A DNA stretch of 64,000 bases from Pantoea sp. Mb-10 (GCF_021272205.1 NZ_JAJSDX010000002.1:310001-374000); one strand, 5' to 3'. Counted from the stretch's first letter, positions 1 through 10,838 are shown. A program made the numbers and translations. The notes: a model not told the origin generated them from the letters alone.

Positions 1-1407
1 GGATTGACGGTGGTGGTTGTGATGCTGTCCATTGCGTGGCGACGCAACCACTTTGTTAATGCCACCCTGACAGTGATTGGACTCAACCTTGCGCTGTTTT
101 CACTCTGGTTTGTTAGCCACGTGGGTGCGCTGGATGTCACGCCGTTGCTGCGCGTGGACGGCTACTCCATGTTCTATACCGCGCTGGTAATGCTGGCGAG
201 TTTGGCCACCTGCACCTTCGCGTATCCGTGGCTGGCGGGCTACCCTGACAACAAGGACGAGTTTTATCTGCTGGTGCTGATTGCCGCACTGGGTGGCGTG
301 GTGCTCGCCAGCGCCAACCATCTGGCGGCGCTGTTTATTGGTATTGAACTGCTGTCTCTGCCGCTGTTTGGCTTGATTGGCTATGCGTTCCGTCAGAAAC
401 GGTCGCTGGAAGCCGCGCTGAAATACACCATCCTTTCTGCGGCCGCCTCATCGTTCCTGCTGTTTGGTATCGCCCTCATTTATGCCGATTCCGGGAGCCT
501 CAGCTTTGTTCAGCTGGGAAAAAGCCTGAATGACGGCATGATTCAGCAGCCGCTGCTGCTGGTGGGGTTGGGCATGATGATTATCGGCCTTGGCTTTAAG
601 CTGTCGCTGGTGCCGTTCCACCTGTGGACGCCCGATGTCTACCAGGGCGCGCCCGCGCCAGTTTCGACCTTCCTGGCTACCGCCAGTAAAATCGCGATTT
701 TTGCCGTGATCATGCGCCTGTTTATGTACGCGCCGGTGACGGACAGCGAAGCGGTACGCACGGTACTGGGCGTGATTGCCTTTGTCTCGATTCTGTTTGG
801 TAACCTGATGGCGATTTCGCAGAGCAACATCAAGCGTCTGCTCGGCTACTCTTCTATTGCGCACTTGGGTTATCTGCTGGTGGCGCTGATTGCGGTGAAA
901 ACCCATCAGCTGTCGCTGGAGACGGCGGGGGTGTATCTGGCAGGCTACCTGTTCAGCAGCCTCGGCGCCTTTGGCGTGGTGAGTTTGATGTCCAGTCCTT
1001 ACCGTGGCCCGGATGCCGACTCGCTCTACTCTTACCGCGGTCTGTTCTGGCACCGTCCCATTCTGTCTGCGGTGATGACCGTGATGATGCTGTCGCTGGC
1101 GGGCATTCCGATGACGCTCGGCTTCATTGGCAAATTCTACGTGATCGCGTCTGGCGTAAATGCACACCTGTGGTGGCTCACGGGGGCGGTGGTGGCGGGC
1201 AGTGCCATCGGTCTCTATTACTACCTGCGCGTAACGGTAAGCCTCTATCTCAGCCCGCCGGAGTTGCACACCCGCGATACGCCCGCCAACTGGGCATTTA
1301 CGGCAGGTGGCGTCGTGGTGCTGATCTCCGCGATTTTGGTGCTGCTGTTAGGGGTGTATCCGCAGCCGCTGATCTCGCTGGTGCAGATGGCGCAACCGCT
1401 GATGTAA
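1..1407 (+). CDS. nuoN: NADH-quinone oxidoreductase subunit N (5' end outside window)
   Basis: Membrane subunit of respiratory complex I, one of the three antiporter-like proton-pumping subunits in the inner membrane. The frame is open from base 1 (first codon GGA), giving 468 residues. By comparison with E. coli NuoN (485 residues) only about 17 N-terminal residues lie outside the window. The whole product is hydrophobic, with about 13 membrane segments. It carries the family's [19 protein letters not shown] motif near residue 200, the conserved region of the pumping subunits, and the [19 protein letters not shown] motif near residue 360. It is the last gene of the nuo operon, and a strong terminator follows 21 bases after the stop, as expected. 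Identity is firm; nothing odd is visible. Confidence 0.97.
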   Translation, partial: GLTVVVVMLSIAWRRNHFVNATLTVIGLNLALFSLWFVSHVGALDVTPLLRVDGYSMFYTALVMLASLATCTFAYPWLAGYPDNKDEFYLLVLIAALGGVVLASANHLAALFIGIELLSLPLFGLIGYAFRQKRSLEAALKYTILSAAASSFLLFGIALIYADSGSLSFVQLGKSLNDGMIQQPLLLVGLGMMIIGLGFKLSLVPFHLWTPDVYQGAPAPVSTFLATASKIAIFAVIMRLFMYAPVTDSEAVRTVLGVIAFVSILFGNLMAISQSNIKRLLGYSSIAHLGYLLVALIAVKTHQLSLETAGVYLAGYLFSSLGAFGVVSLMSSPYRGPDADSLYSYRGLFWHRPILSAVMTVMMLSLAGIPMTLGFIGKFYVIASGVNAHLWWLTGAVVAGSAIGLYYYLRVTVSLYLSPPELHTRDTPANWAFTAGGVVVLISAILVLLLGVYPQPLISLVQMAQPLM

Positions 1408-1427
1408 CCCTTCACAGCCGCACACTA

Positions 1428-1455
1428 ATCAGGCCTTCGGGCCTGATTTTTTTTG
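1428..1455 (+). terminator. Rho-independent terminator of the nuo operon
   Basis: Perfect 8-bp stem ATCAGGCC/GGCCTGAT with a TTCG tetraloop, followed by a run of eight T. Classic intrinsic terminator just after nuoN. Confidence 0.93.
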
Positions 1456-1553
1456 CCTACCGCTTGGCCAGACAAAGCCAGATGTGAGCGTCCCTGCGGC
1501 GCGGGGTGTGTTATTCTGCACTTTCCTTTCTCCGATGCATATCAGGAATTATT

Positions 1554-2006
1554 ATGGATATTCAATGGGTTGATTGCCATCACCGGGCGCTAAACGTGCA
1601 GCAGCTGCACCGGTTACTGGCGTTACGTAATCAGGTATTTATCGTCGAGCAAAACTGCCCTTACCTGGATATCGACGGGCAGGATCTGGCACGCGACAAT
1701 CGTCATATTCTGGGGGAATTGGAGGGGAAGCTGCTGGCTTATGCGCGCGTGCTCACGCCTGCCGACGACGCCGCACCGGTGATGATTGGCCGCGTGATCG
1801 TGTCACAGGAGGCGAGGGGGCTACAGCTGGGTTACCGCCTGATGGAGAAGGCGCTGGAGAGCTGTGAGCAACACTGGCCGCAGCACGCCATTTATCTTTC
1901 AGCCCAGGCACATCTTGAAGGGTTCTACGGCCGTTTAGGCTTTAGCGCGGTGGGGGAGGTGTATCTGGAAGACAACATTCCGCATATCGGTATGCAGAGA
2001 GGATAG
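1554..2006 (+). CDS. elaA: GNAT family N-acetyltransferase ElaA
   Basis: Small cytoplasmic acyltransferase of the GNAT fold; its physiological substrate is not established. The product has 150 residues (E. coli ElaA has about 153). Residues around 80-105 hold the acetyl-CoA binding motif, a beta strand followed by RGLQLGYRLMEKAL, and near the C-terminus the typical FYGRLGFSAVGEVYLEDNIPH segment. The ATG at 1554 is chosen because it has an AGGA Shine-Dalgarno about 8 bases upstream and the conserved N-terminus MDIQW. The gene stands alone between nuoN (same strand) and opgD (convergent). Confidence 0.92.
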   Translation: MDIQWVDCHHRALNVQQLHRLLALRNQVFIVEQNCPYLDIDGQDLARDNRHILGELEGKLLAYARVLTPADDAAPVMIGRVIVSQEARGLQLGYRLMEKALESCEQHWPQHAIYLSAQAHLEGFYGRLGFSAVGEVYLEDNIPHIGMQRG

Positions 2007-2029
2007 CGACGAGGTGTGCACCTCGTCGC
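2006..2029. terminator. Inverted repeat between convergent elaA and opgD
   Basis: Perfect 11-bp inverted repeat GCGACGAGGTG/CACCTCGTCGC with a 2-base centre, starting at the last base of the elaA stop codon. It lies between convergent genes and probably terminates both, although no T-run follows on either side. Confidence 0.6.
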
Positions 2030-2039
2030 CTGTGCTGAG

Positions 2040-3698
2040 TTAGCCCGGCGTCATTTGCCGATCGTCGGTGTATTTACGCTGATCCGGGGCCGGTGGGAAG
2101 TATTGGTAGAGCCACGTCTCGCTGAGCGTCTCTTCTTTGGTACGCAGGAATAGCCGCATCTCCACCGGTTTAGTGGACGCGCTGGTTGGATACCAATCGA
2201 ACAAAATGCGATAGCCATCGATCGGCTCAACGTAGAGGATCTCCACCTGTTTGACCGTCCCGTCAGACACGGTAATCACCGGCTCGATCCCTTTCGGCGC
2301 GGCTGCTTTCAGGTCGCCACCGATAAAATCAATGGCAAAGCGGCGGCACCAGGTATCCGGGAAGTGTTCCCCCGGCGCCCAGCCTTCCGGGAAGCCGCCA
2401 ATGCCGGTGCGGGTGGCATCCACGCGCGCCAGGCCGCTGCGTACCGGCGGCAGCTGGCTCCAGTAGAGTTTGTACTGGAAGCTAAATTCACTGCCCGCTT
2501 TCACCGGTTCGCTGGGCTGCCAGAAGCAGACCACGTTATCCAGCGTTTCACCGGTGGTGGGGATCTCCATCAAATTGATAGCACCTTTACCCCATTTGCC
2601 AATCGGTTCTACCCACAAACTCGGACGCTTGTCATACCATCCGATCACATCCTGATAGTTTTTAAAGTCGTGATCGAGCTGTAACAGGCCAAACCCACGC
2701 GGATTCTCATCCTCGTAAGCGTTAAATTGCAGCCGCTGTGGATTGTTCAGCGGGCGTGCAATCCATTCGCCTTTTCCGGTCCACATGGCAAGGCGATCGG
2801 AGTCGTGAATCTGCGGATGGTACGTATTGCACATGCGGCGTTCGTTGGTTCCGCAGCTGAACATGCTGGTCATGGGGGAAATCCCCAGCTGACGGATCTC
2901 TTTGCGTGCAAACAGGTGGTTCTCCACCTCCATCACCACGCGCTTCTCTTCGCAGTGGATAGTGAACTTGTACGCGCCGGTCAGACTGGCGCCGTCCAGC
3001 AGGGCGTATACCACGAACGTGGTGTCGTCGGCTTTGGGCGTTTCAAACCAAAATGCCGTGAAATCAGGGAACTCTTCCTGCCCATTACTGAACGTATTGA
3101 CCGCGACGCCGCGCGCTGACAGGCCATACTGATAGGTTTCATCTACGGCGCGGAAATAGCTGGCACCGAGGAAGGAGACGATGTCACGTCGCGCCAGCTC
3201 AGGTTTTTTAAAGGCGCGGAAGCCGGCAAAACCGAGATCGGTTTTACCGACCAACTGCTGCGTATCCACATTCGCATCATGGTAGTTAAACAGTTCAGGG
3301 CGGAAGTGAATTTCGCGCGCTTCGCGGCTGGCAGCATCCACGGAAAACATGCGAATACGGCGTTTAAAGCCCATGCCCACGTGGAAAAACTGCACATCCA
3401 ACTCCCGGTCGGGGATGTTGTTCCACAGCGAGTGATTGGCGTCGTACTGAATTTCGTTATAGGCCTGCGGCGTTAGATTGGCCAAGGTGGCGGGCAATGG
3501 GCCGGGGGCGCCGCCCCAAGGCTGCTTCGCGAGCGCAGCGGCTTTCTTTTTCAATACATCGAAATCGAAACGCACTGCGGTGCCGTCAGCGATGCCGTCA
3601 TCGGCCCAGGCAGACTGCGCAAACAGCGAGGAGAGCCCGGTCATACCGCTAACGGCAGAGAGGGCCATGGACGCTTTCATAAATTTTCTACGATTCAT
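2040..3698 (-). CDS. opgD: Periplasmic glucan biosynthesis protein OpgD (MdoD)
   Basis: Periplasmic protein that shapes the backbone of osmoregulated periplasmic glucans, a paralogue of OpgG. It has 552 residues (E. coli OpgD 551). The N-terminus is a twin-arginine signal: NRRKFMK at residues 2-8, then a hydrophobic stretch and an Ala-x-Ala cleavage region near residue 32, so export by the Tat pathway is expected, as known for E. coli OpgD. The rest matches the MdoG/OpgG family (for example [14 protein letters not shown] near residue 108). The start is fixed by the Tat motif. It is a single gene, convergent with elaA and divergent from elaB. Confidence 0.95.
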   Translation of the reverse strand: MNRRKFMKASMALSAVSGMTGLSSLFAQSAWADDGIADGTAVRFDFDVLKKKAAALAKQPWGGAPGPLPATLANLTPQAYNEIQYDANHSLWNNIPDRELDVQFFHVGMGFKRRIRMFSVDAASREAREIHFRPELFNYHDANVDTQQLVGKTDLGFAGFRAFKKPELARRDIVSFLGASYFRAVDETYQYGLSARGVAVNTFSNGQEEFPDFTAFWFETPKADDTTFVVYALLDGASLTGAYKFTIHCEEKRVVMEVENHLFARKEIRQLGISPMTSMFSCGTNERRMCNTYHPQIHDSDRLAMWTGKGEWIARPLNNPQRLQFNAYEDENPRGFGLLQLDHDFKNYQDVIGWYDKRPSLWVEPIGKWGKGAINLMEIPTTGETLDNVVCFWQPSEPVKAGSEFSFQYKLYWSQLPPVRSGLARVDATRTGIGGFPEGWAPGEHFPDTWCRRFAIDFIGGDLKAAAPKGIEPVITVSDGTVKQVEILYVEPIDGYRILFDWYPTSASTKPVEMRLFLRTKEETLSETWLYQYFPPAPDQRKYTDDRQMTPG

Positions 3699-3985
3699 GC
3701 CGGAGTTCTAATCCTTAGCTGCTCGGGTGTATTTAACTGCCATAAGGACGCAGGGCGTCTGGCTTCAGGGAGTTACGACAGTGGCGAAAACAAAAAATTC
3801 AGTGCGCTGAAAATTTATCAGATTAATCAACTAAGCGAAGCAGATTTCGTTGCCGCACGTAACGTTTTTTTCTCTGGGATGCGGCTTTATCACCCCGATA
3901 GCGTGGGATCCTGGCAGCCAGCCCCGCAAAGCGGAAATTAATGACTATAGTTAATCGACGAGTTATTACATGGAGGAACTGCATC

Positions 3986-4306
3986 GTGTCATCTACCAAT
4001 CAATTTGAAAACCGTTTTGAAACCCACCTTGATGATGATTTGGCGCTGCTGACGGAGACGCTGGAGGAAGTGCTGAAATCCTCGGGCGATCCTGCCGATC
4101 AGAAGTATATCGAGCTGAAAATGAAGGCAGAGAAGGCGCTGGAAGATGTAAAACATCGCGTCAGCCAGGCGTCTGACAGCTATTACTACCGCGCAAAACA
4201 GGTGGCATACCAGGCTGATGACTATGTGCATGAGAAGCCGTGGCAGGGTATCGGCATCGGCGCGGCGGCCGGCCTGTTTGTTGGCTTGCTGTTAGCCCGT
4301 CGTTAA
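3986..4306 (+). CDS. elaB: ElaB, DUF883 ribosome-associated membrane-anchored protein
   Basis: Small protein of the ElaB/YqjD/YgaM (DUF883) family. Known members bind stationary-phase ribosomes and are tail-anchored in the inner membrane. I use the GTG at 3986: a GGAGG Shine-Dalgarno lies at 3972-3976 and it gives 106 residues, close to E. coli ElaB (about 101). An upstream in-frame ATG at 3941 would add 15 residues with no homology. Residues 15-85 are charged and helical (LTETLEEVLKSSGDPADQKY), followed by a C-terminal membrane segment GIGIGAAAGLFVGLLLARR. In E. coli the gene is stationary-phase and stress controlled; no such site was identified here. Confidence 0.93.
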   Translation: MSSTNQFENRFETHLDDDLALLTETLEEVLKSSGDPADQKYIELKMKAEKALEDVKHRVSQASDSYYYRAKQVAYQADDYVHEKPWQGIGIGAAAGLFVGLLLARR

Positions 4307-4446
4307 TCCCTTTGGGCGTAACCGCGGTTGCGCCCGTTCTTTCCTCGCCCGCTTTCTTCTTTCTGATGACTTCGCACGCTTCGTGATTGTGTTTCACGCG
4401 TCTCCTTCCTACAGTTAATGCCTACAGGGACAAGGAGAAAACTCAC

Positions 4447-5643
4447 GTGATACGCGTAGAAATGCTCGCCACGGGCGATGAAGTTTTACACGGGCAAATT
4501 GTCGATACCAATGCCGCCTGGCTGGCCGAACTGCTGTTTCAGCACGGCCTGCCTATGACCAGCCGCACCACGGTTGGCGATGCGATGTCCTCGCTGGTGG
4601 AAACGCTGGTACAGCGTAGCCACATCGCCGATGTACTGATCGTCAATGGCGGCCTTGGTCCCACCAGCGACGATCTCAGTGCGCAGGCCGCCGCCGAGGC
4701 CAGCGGCACGGAACTGGTGATGCACGAGGCGTGGCTGGAAAAAATGGAGGCGTGGTTCGCTGGACGCGGCCGCGTCATGGCACCCAGTAACCGCAAGCAG
4801 GCGCAGATCCCGGCTGGCGCTGAAATGCTCAATAACCCGGTGGGCACCGCCTGCGGCTTTGCCATGCAACTCAACCGCTGCTGGATGTTCTTCACGCCGG
4901 GCGTGCCGTCTGAGTTTAAAACCATGGTTGAAGAGGAGATCCTGCCGCGTCTTAAGCAGCGCTTTGAGCTGCCCGCGCCGCCGCTCTGCCTGCGCCTAAC
5001 CACCTTTGGCCGCGGCGAAAGTGACATTGCCAACGAGCTTGAACCGCTGCCCCTGCCGCAGGGCGTGGTCATGGGGTATCGCACCTCCATGCCCATTATT
5101 GAAATCAAGTTGACCGGGCCGGAAACACAGCGCGTGGCGATGGAGCAGGTGTGGCAGCAGGTGAAATTGCTGCTGGCAGAGTGCACCATTTTTGAAGGGC
5201 GAGAAGGCCTGCCGCCTGCGCTGGCGCGTGAGCTACAGCAGCGTGGTTTTCGTTTAGCACTCAGCGAACAGTTTACCGCAGGTCTCTTGCACTGGCAGTT
5301 AGCGTCGGCGGCAGTGCCGCTGAGCGCAGCGGAAATTCTGCCACCGCAGCAGGAAGATCTCGACACGCAGGTGGCGCGCACGCGCGCGCTGGCCGCACGG
5401 GAAGGCACCATGCTGGCGCTGTCGGTGGGCGATTTACACGAGGGAGAAATTGCCCTGGCCCTACACACGCCGGAAGCCAGCTGGGGGCAGCGCGTGAAGT
5501 TCTCGCCGGGGCGTCATAATCTGGAAACGCGGCAAAAAGTGGTGGCGATGATGGCGATGAATATGCTGCGCCGCTGGCTGCATGGCAGTGACGTCACCAC
5601 CGGGTACGGCTGGATTGACGTGCTGGAAACGGTGAAAAGCTGA
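4447..5643 (+). CDS. yfaY: CinA-like protein YfaY
   Basis: Member of the CinA family with an N-terminal MoCF_biosynth (molybdopterin-binding-like) domain, residues about 4-170 (EMLATGDEVLHGQIVDTNAAWL, VNGGLGPTSDD, FFTPGVPSEF), and a CinA C-terminal domain. The N-terminal domain of the family is linked to ADP-ribose/NAD recycling; the exact role of YfaY is not settled. The GTG at 4447 is chosen: AAGGAG lies 9 bases upstream and the protein then begins MIRVEML, like E. coli YfaY, giving 398 residues against 400. It lies alone on this strand, convergent with the yfaE-nrdBA group; no T-rich terminator was seen after it. Confidence 0.93.
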   Translation: MIRVEMLATGDEVLHGQIVDTNAAWLAELLFQHGLPMTSRTTVGDAMSSLVETLVQRSHIADVLIVNGGLGPTSDDLSAQAAAEASGTELVMHEAWLEKMEAWFAGRGRVMAPSNRKQAQIPAGAEMLNNPVGTACGFAMQLNRCWMFFTPGVPSEFKTMVEEEILPRLKQRFELPAPPLCLRLTTFGRGESDIANELEPLPLPQGVVMGYRTSMPIIEIKLTGPETQRVAMEQVWQQVKLLLAECTIFEGREGLPPALARELQQRGFRLALSEQFTAGLLHWQLASAAVPLSAAEILPPQQEDLDTQVARTRALAAREGTMLALSVGDLHEGEIALALHTPEASWGQRVKFSPGRHNLETRQKVVAMMAMNMLRRWLHGSDVTTGYGWIDVLETVKS

Positions 5644-5668
5644 GGCCGCCCGAACAGGCGGCCTGACA

Positions 5669-5929
5669 TCAAAGCTCGATCTCAATCTCCCCCTTGGCGC
5701 GGCAGCAGCAGGGCAAAATCTCGCCCTGCTGAATAAACGCCAGGGGGGGTTCTGCATAATCCACTTCGCCTTTTAACAAGCGCATGCGGCAGGATCCGCA
5801 GTACCCTTCGCGACACTGAAATTCCACGCACAAATTGTGCGCTTCCAGCGTCGTCAAGAGATTGGGGTGATCGTCTGCGCACTCCAGCCGGGAGCCGGAA
5901 CTGCGCAGAATGACGACAGAACGACTCAT
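5669..5929 (-). CDS. yfaE: 2Fe-2S ferredoxin-like protein YfaE (NrdB cofactor maintenance)
   Basis: 86-residue plant-type 2Fe-2S ferredoxin. In E. coli it reduces NrdB to maintain and regenerate the diferric-tyrosyl radical cofactor. The cluster ligands are visible: Cys39, Cys44 and Cys47 in CREGYCGSC, with the fourth in the CCC at 74-76. It is the last gene of the nrdA-nrdB-yfaE group; only 2 bases separate its start from the nrdB stop, so translation is probably coupled. Confidence 0.95.
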   Translation of the reverse strand: MSRSVVILRSSGSRLECADDHPNLLTTLEAHNLCVEFQCREGYCGSCRMRLLKGEVDYAEPPLAFIQQGEILPCCCRAKGEIEIEL

Positions 5930-5931
5930 GA

Positions 5932-7062
5932 TTACAGCTGGAAATCGTTAAAGTCGTCTTCGCCCACTTCGGAGTCAATCTGACCCACCAGATACGAGCT
6001 CACTTCCACTTCCTGCGGCGCGACCTGCACGTTGTCAGACACCAGCCAGGCATTGATCCACGGAATTGGATTTGAACGCGTCTGGAACGGCAGGTCGAGG
6101 CCCACCGCCTGCATACGGATATTGGTGATGTACTCGATGTACTGACACAGAATATCTTTGTTCAGACCGATCATTGAACCGCCGCTGAACAGATATTCCG
6201 CCCACTCTTTTTCCTGCTCGGCGGCTTTTTTGAACAATTCAAAGCACTCGTCGCGGCATTCGGCGGCAATCTCTTTCATTTCCGGATCGTCTTCACCGCT
6301 GCGCATCAGGTTCAGCATATGCTGCGTGCCGGTGAGGTGCAGCGCTTCATCACGTGCAATCAGACGAATAATTTTTGCGTTGCCTTCCATCAATTCACGC
6401 TCGGCGAAGGCGAAAGAGCAGGCGAAGCTGACATAAAAGCGAATCGCTTCCAGCGCGTTGACGCTCATCAGGCAGATATACAGCTGCTTTTTGAGCTTGC
6501 GCAGATTGACTTCCACCGTCTTACCCGCCACCTGATGCGTACCTTCGCCCAGCAGATGCCAGTAGTTGGTCATTTCAATCAGGTCATCGTAGTACTTTGA
6601 GATATCCTGGGCACGCGCCAGAATTTGCTCGTTGGTCACGATGTCGTCGAAAACCAGCGACGGATCGTTGACGATGTTACGGATGATATGGGTGTAAGAG
6701 CGCGAGTGGATCGTCTCGGAAAACGCCCAGGTTTCAATCCAGGTTTCCAGCTCGGGAATCGAAATCAGCGGCAGCAGCGCCACGTTGGGGCTGCGGCCCT
6801 GAATCGAGTCCAGCAGCGTCTGATACTTCAGGTTGCTGATGAAGATGTGCTTTTCATGATCGGGCAGCGCCTGATAATCGATGCGATCGCGTGAGACATC
6901 GACTTCTTCCGGACGCCAGAAAAAGGAGAGCTGCTTTTCGATCAGCTTTTCAAAAATGTCATATTTCTGCTGGTCGAAACGCGCAACGTTAACGGATTGA
7001 CCAAAGAACATCGGTTCTTTCAGCTGATCATTCTTGTTCTGCGAAAATGTGGTGTAAGCCAT
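5932..7062 (-). CDS. nrdB: Ribonucleoside-diphosphate reductase class Ia, beta subunit
   Basis: Radical-generating subunit of aerobic ribonucleotide reductase: a diferric centre makes the stable tyrosyl radical used by NrdA to reduce ribonucleoside diphosphates. The ATG at 7062 gives 376 residues beginning MAYTTFSQ, exactly the E. coli length; a further upstream start adds 4 residues and is not needed. Iron ligands and the radical site are present: the [11 protein letters not shown] segment holds Glu, His and the radical Tyr122 (mature E. coli numbering), and [13 protein letters not shown] supplies Glu238 and His241. The C-terminus ends in DDFNDFQL, the tail that docks to NrdA. The gene lies 68 bases downstream of nrdA. 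Confidence 0.97.
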   Translation of the reverse strand: MAYTTFSQNKNDQLKEPMFFGQSVNVARFDQQKYDIFEKLIEKQLSFFWRPEEVDVSRDRIDYQALPDHEKHIFISNLKYQTLLDSIQGRSPNVALLPLISIPELETWIETWAFSETIHSRSYTHIIRNIVNDPSLVFDDIVTNEQILARAQDISKYYDDLIEMTNYWHLLGEGTHQVAGKTVEVNLRKLKKQLYICLMSVNALEAIRFYVSFACSFAFAERELMEGNAKIIRLIARDEALHLTGTQHMLNLMRSGEDDPEMKEIAAECRDECFELFKKAAEQEKEWAEYLFSGGSMIGLNKDILCQYIEYITNIRMQAVGLDLPFQTRSNPIPWINAWLVSDNVQVAPQEVEVSSYLVGQIDSEVGEDDFNDFQL

Positions 7063-7130
7063 GACTGAGTCCAAAAAGTGAAACGGGCTGGCTGTGCCAG
7101 CCCTGAGATGAAAAAGCGCCTGACTTGCGG

Positions 7131-9416
7131 TTAGATCTTACAAGCGCCGCTTTCGCAGCCATCATCCTGAATGGACGGGGCTAAATCGTCCTGTGCATCT
7201 TCCGCACCGTCACGGGTGTTTTGGTAGTACAGGGTTTTCACGCCAAATTTATACGCCGTCAACAGATCCTTCAGCAGCTGTTTCATCGGCACTTTGCCGT
7301 TGGCAAAGCGGCCAGGATCGTAGTTGGTGTTCGACGAGATGGCCTGATCGATAAATTTCTGCATCACGCCGACCAGCTGCAGATAACCATCGTTGGAAGG
7401 CATTTCCCACAGCAGTTCGTACTGATCTTTCAGACGCTCATACTCCGGCACCACCTGACGCAGGATGCCGTCTTTCGACGCTTTGATCGAGATGTGACCG
7501 CGCGGAGGCTCGATGCCGTTGGTGGCGTTTGAAATCTGCGAGGAGGTTTCAGACGGCATCAGCGCTGAGAGCGTAGAGTTACGCAGGCCGTGTTGCGTGA
7601 TCGATGTACGCAGACCTTCCCAGTCCAGATGCAGCGGCTCGCTGCACACCGCGTCAAGATCCTTTTTGTAGGTATCAATCGGCAGAATGCCCTGCGCATA
7701 GGTGGTTTCGTTGAACCACGGGCAGGCACCTTGCTCTTTGGCCAGTTCATTTGAGGCTTTCAGCAGATAGTACTGAATGGCTTCAAAGGTTTTGTGCGTC
7801 AGATTGTTGGCGCTGCCGTCGGAGTAACGCACGCCGTTTTTCGCCAGGTAGTACGCGTAGTTAATGACGCCAATGCCCAGCGTACGGCGGCCCATCGCGC
7901 CACGCTTCGCGGCCGGGATTGGGTAGTCCTGATAATCCAGCAGCGCATCCAGCGCACGCACTGCAAGGGTCGCAAGCTCTTCCAGATCATCAAGGCTCTC
8001 AATGGCGCCAAGGTTAAACGCAGAGAGCGTACAGAGAGCGATTTCACCGTTTTCATCATTCACGTCTTCCAGCGGCTTGGTTGGCAGTGCGATCTCCAGG
8101 CAGAGATTAGACTGACGCACCGGCGCAATGCTGGGATCAAACGGACTGTGCGTGTTGCAGTGGTCCACGTTCTGGATGTAGATGCGGCCAGTTGAGGCAC
8201 GCTCTTGCATCATCAGCGAGAACAGATCCACGGCTTTCACGCGCTGTTTGCGAATGCTGCTGTCTTTTTCATACTGCGTGTACAAACGCTCAAACTCGTC
8301 CTGATTGGCGAAGAAGGCGTCATACAGGCCCGGTACGTCAGACGGGCTGAACAGCGTGATGTCTTCGCCTTTCAGCAGGCGGGTGTACATCAGCTTGTTG
8401 ATCTGCACGCCATAGTCCATATGCCGCACGCGGTTGCCTTCCACGCCGCGGTTGTTTTTCAATACCAGCAGGCTTTCGACTTCCAGATGCCACATAGGGT
8501 AGAACAGCGTGGCGGCACCGCCGCGTACGCCGCCCTGCGAGCAGGACTTCACTGCCGTCTGGAAGTGCTTATAGAACGGAATACAGCCGGTATGGAACGC
8601 CTCACCGCCGCGAATTGGGCTACCCAGCGCGCGGATACGGCCCGCATTAATGCCAATACCCGCACGCTGTGACACGTACTTCACAATGGCGCTGGAGGTG
8701 GCGTTAATGGAGTCGAGGCTGTCGCCGCACTCAATCAAAACGCAGGAGCTGAACTGACGGGTAGGGGTGCGCACGCCCGACATAATCGGCGTAGGCAGCG
8801 AGATCTTGAACGTCGAGATCGCGTCGTAAAAGCGTTTGATGTAGTCCATACGGGTATCGCGCGGATAACCGGAGAACAGGCACGCCGCAACCAGAATATA
8901 CAGGAACTGGGCGCTCTCGTAGATTTCACCGCTTACGCGGTTTTGCACCAGGTATTTCCCTTCAAGCTGTTTCACGGCGGCGTAGGAGAAGTTCATGTCG
9001 CGCCAGTGGTCGATAAACGCGTCCATCTGCTCGAACTCTTCCACGCTGTAATCTTCCAACAGATGGCGATCGTACTTCCCCATCTCGACCATTTTTACCA
9101 CTTGGTCGTAGAGTTTGGGTGGCTCAAACTGGCCATAGGCTTTTTTGCGCAGGTGGAAAATCGCCAAGCGCGCGGCCAGGTACTGGTAATCCGGCGCATC
9201 GCGTGAAATCAGGTCTGCTGCGGCCTTGATAATGGTCTCATGGATATCAGAGGTGCGGATCCCATCATAAAACTGGATATGCGAGCGTAACTCAACCTGA
9301 GAGACCGAGACGTTGTTCAGGCCCTCAGCGGCCCAATCCAGCACTCGGTGAATCTTATCGAGATCAATACGTTCTTGACGGCCATCGCGTTTAGTAACGA
9401 GCAGACTTTGGTTCAT
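7131..9416 (-). CDS. nrdA: Ribonucleoside-diphosphate reductase class Ia, alpha subunit
   Basis: Catalytic and allosteric subunit of aerobic ribonucleotide reductase. The 761 residues equal the E. coli length. Residues 1-95 form the ATP-cone that senses ATP/dATP ([20 protein letters not shown]). The active-site segment [10 protein letters not shown] contains the thiyl-radical Cys439 with Asn437 and Glu441, and the C-terminus CESGACKI carries the Cys pair that re-reduces the active site. It is the first gene of nrdA-nrdB-yfaE. The upstream region carries NrdR-like and DnaA boxes, annotated separately. Confidence 0.98.
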   Translation of the reverse strand: MNQSLLVTKRDGRQERIDLDKIHRVLDWAAEGLNNVSVSQVELRSHIQFYDGIRTSDIHETIIKAAADLISRDAPDYQYLAARLAIFHLRKKAYGQFEPPKLYDQVVKMVEMGKYDRHLLEDYSVEEFEQMDAFIDHWRDMNFSYAAVKQLEGKYLVQNRVSGEIYESAQFLYILVAACLFSGYPRDTRMDYIKRFYDAISTFKISLPTPIMSGVRTPTRQFSSCVLIECGDSLDSINATSSAIVKYVSQRAGIGINAGRIRALGSPIRGGEAFHTGCIPFYKHFQTAVKSCSQGGVRGGAATLFYPMWHLEVESLLVLKNNRGVEGNRVRHMDYGVQINKLMYTRLLKGEDITLFSPSDVPGLYDAFFANQDEFERLYTQYEKDSSIRKQRVKAVDLFSLMMQERASTGRIYIQNVDHCNTHSPFDPSIAPVRQSNLCLEIALPTKPLEDVNDENGEIALCTLSAFNLGAIESLDDLEELATLAVRALDALLDYQDYPIPAAKRGAMGRRTLGIGVINYAYYLAKNGVRYSDGSANNLTHKTFEAIQYYLLKASNELAKEQGACPWFNETTYAQGILPIDTYKKDLDAVCSEPLHLDWEGLRTSITQHGLRNSTLSALMPSETSSQISNATNGIEPPRGHISIKASKDGILRQVVPEYERLKDQYELLWEMPSNDGYLQLVGVMQKFIDQAISSNTNYDPGRFANGKVPMKQLLKDLLTAYKFGVKTLYYQNTRDGAEDAQDDLAPSIQDDGCESGACKI

Positions 9417-9458
9417 GTCGCGTGTTTACCTGTCCATGAAATACAAAATTATCCCCCG

Positions 9459-9511
9459 GTATGCACAAGGTCTATGCACAAGTCGCTCATTGTGAGTAAA
9501 CCTGTGGATAA
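9459..9511. promoter_or_regulatory. DnaA box cluster upstream of nrdA
   Basis: Three sites in 53 bases resemble the DnaA consensus TTWTNCACA: GTATGCACA at 9459-9467 and CTATGCACA at 9472-9480 (one mismatch each, 13 bases apart), and a perfect TTATCCACA on the minus strand at 9503-9511. E. coli nrdAB is known to be DnaA-controlled, so a regulatory role is likely. Confidence 0.6.
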
Positions 9512-9559
9512 ACACTATATATAGGGGGTGCGGGAAGTTTGAACAACAATATGGTGAGT
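9512..9559. promoter_or_regulatory. Pair of NrdR-type boxes upstream of nrdA
   Basis: ACACTATATATAGGGG at 9512-9527 matches the NrdR box core CTATATATAG. A weaker copy, core CAATATGGTG, begins 32 bases further on (box 9544-9559). NrdR boxes occur in pairs spaced by about three helical turns, which fits. NrdR represses ribonucleotide reductase operons in response to ATP/dATP. The first box abuts the perfect DnaA site. Confidence 0.6.
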
Positions 9560-9562
9560 ATT

Positions 9563-9977
9563 CTAGCCAGCATTCTGTTCATCACAAGAGTTGATTTTCA
9601 CAAAAAAATCCGTCTACGGGGGTGGCTAAAATCCTGGATCCCCATGCCACAAGGCTTACAACAGCTGTCAACCGGGCAGCACTTTTTTTTCATAGTTTGA
9701 TCGAGCGCTGGTTTATTGCTCAACGGCAGCAGTGCAAGAATTTTCTTAGCGCAAATAACCCGTCAGCGCGCCGAGTCGCAGCGAACATTTACCGCAAACG
9801 GTGTGAAATTTTTGTGACGAAAACAGCCTAGAGAAAAGGGATGGGAGCGTCTAAGAGGAAATTGATCTGATGAAGCCGGTGGGCTTGCTGACCCTGAAGC
9901 CAGCAAGACAAATCAGCCTGACAGCGGAAGCAAAAGATGCCCCTTATGCTCTCAGGCATGAGCGTGGTCAACCGGGG
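9563..9977. other. Intergenic region nrdA-ubiG without a recognised gene
   Basis: About 415 bases. E. coli has the autotransporter gene yfaL near here; no trace of it is visible. The short open frames present lack ribosome binding sites and family motifs. One inverted repeat, CTTGCTG/CAGCAAG, lies at about 9891-9914 near the end of ubiG and may be its terminator, but it has no T-run. Confidence 0.5.
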
Positions 9978-10706
9978 TTAGTCCGCTTGGCAGTGGGCAT
10001 GAATCATATAGTTAACGTCAACGCCGCGTCCGAGGCGGAACTGATTGGTCAGAGGATTGTAATGAAGGCCGATCATGTGCTTTTCACGCAGCGGCGTTTC
10101 ATCAACCCAGTTCAGCAGTTCAGCAGGACGAATAAATTTCTTCACGTCGTGCGTGCCGCGCGGCACCATGCGCAATACGTACTCTGCGCCAAAGACTGCC
10201 AGCAGCCAGGCCTTGGGATTACGATTGATGGTGGAAAAAAAGACTTCGCCCCCCGGTTTCACCAGCCGCGCGCAGGCCAGCACCACGGAGCGCGGATCCG
10301 GCACGTGCTCCAGCATCTCCATGCAGGTCACCACATCGTACTGCCCAGCGTGACTGTTGGCGTGATCTTCAACGGTTTGCTGCACGTAGTTGATGCTAAC
10401 GCCGCTCTCTTGTGCGTGCAGGCGAGCAACCTCTAACGGCTCTGCGCCCATATCGAGCCCGGTGACCTCTGCGCCCTCGCGTGCCATGCTCTCGGCGAGG
10501 ATGCCGCCGCCGCAGCCGACGTCGAGCACTTTTTTGCCAAATAGCCCGTCGCTGTGCTGCGCAATCCAGCCAAGTCGCAGGGGGTTAATACGATGAAGCG
10601 GCTTAAATTCACCCTCTAAATCCCACCAGCGTGAGGCCACGGCTTCAAATTTGGCGATTTCAGCGTGATCGACGTTCTGGCGGCTTTCCTGCGGTTGTTC
10701 ACTCAT
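9978..10706 (-). CDS. ubiG: Ubiquinone biosynthesis O-methyltransferase UbiG
   Basis: SAM-dependent methyltransferase that performs both O-methylations in ubiquinone (coenzyme Q8) synthesis. It has 242 residues (E. coli 240). The class I methyltransferase SAM-binding motif [16 protein letters not shown] lies at about residues 60-75, followed by the acidic motif II around GLDMG and the ubiquinone-family segment [11 protein letters not shown] near residue 130. It is divergent from gyrA with 177 bases between, as in E. coli. Confidence 0.96.
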   Translation of the reverse strand: MSEQPQESRQNVDHAEIAKFEAVASRWWDLEGEFKPLHRINPLRLGWIAQHSDGLFGKKVLDVGCGGGILAESMAREGAEVTGLDMGAEPLEVARLHAQESGVSINYVQQTVEDHANSHAGQYDVVTCMEMLEHVPDPRSVVLACARLVKPGGEVFFSTINRNPKAWLLAVFGAEYVLRMVPRGTHDVKKFIRPAELLNWVDETPLREKHMIGLHYNPLTNQFRLGRGVDVNYMIHAHCQAD

Positions 10707-10810
10707 TGAATCATTACTCCTGGCAAAATATGGCTTCAGTATAAACGCTTAAGCCAGCCCAGCGCATCTTTCAGCGCGAAGGAAAAGCGCCATTAAACCC
10801 CGCTTTACGT

Positions 10811-10838
10811 TCACCGCACGTAAGCGATGTGATATACT
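10811..10838 (+). promoter_or_regulatory. Probable gyrA promoter
   Basis: A -35-like TTCACC at 10811-10816 and a good -10 TATACT at 10833-10838, separated by 16 bases, 46 bases before the gyrA start. Confidence 0.45.

Noticed and set aside
448-1269. Long antisense frame inside nuoN
   Set aside because: Shadow of the GC-rich coding strand; His/Arg/Gln-rich product with no motif.
9622-9831. 69-residue plus-strand frame between nrdA and ubiG
   Set aside because: GTG start with no spaced Shine-Dalgarno, and the composition does not look coding.
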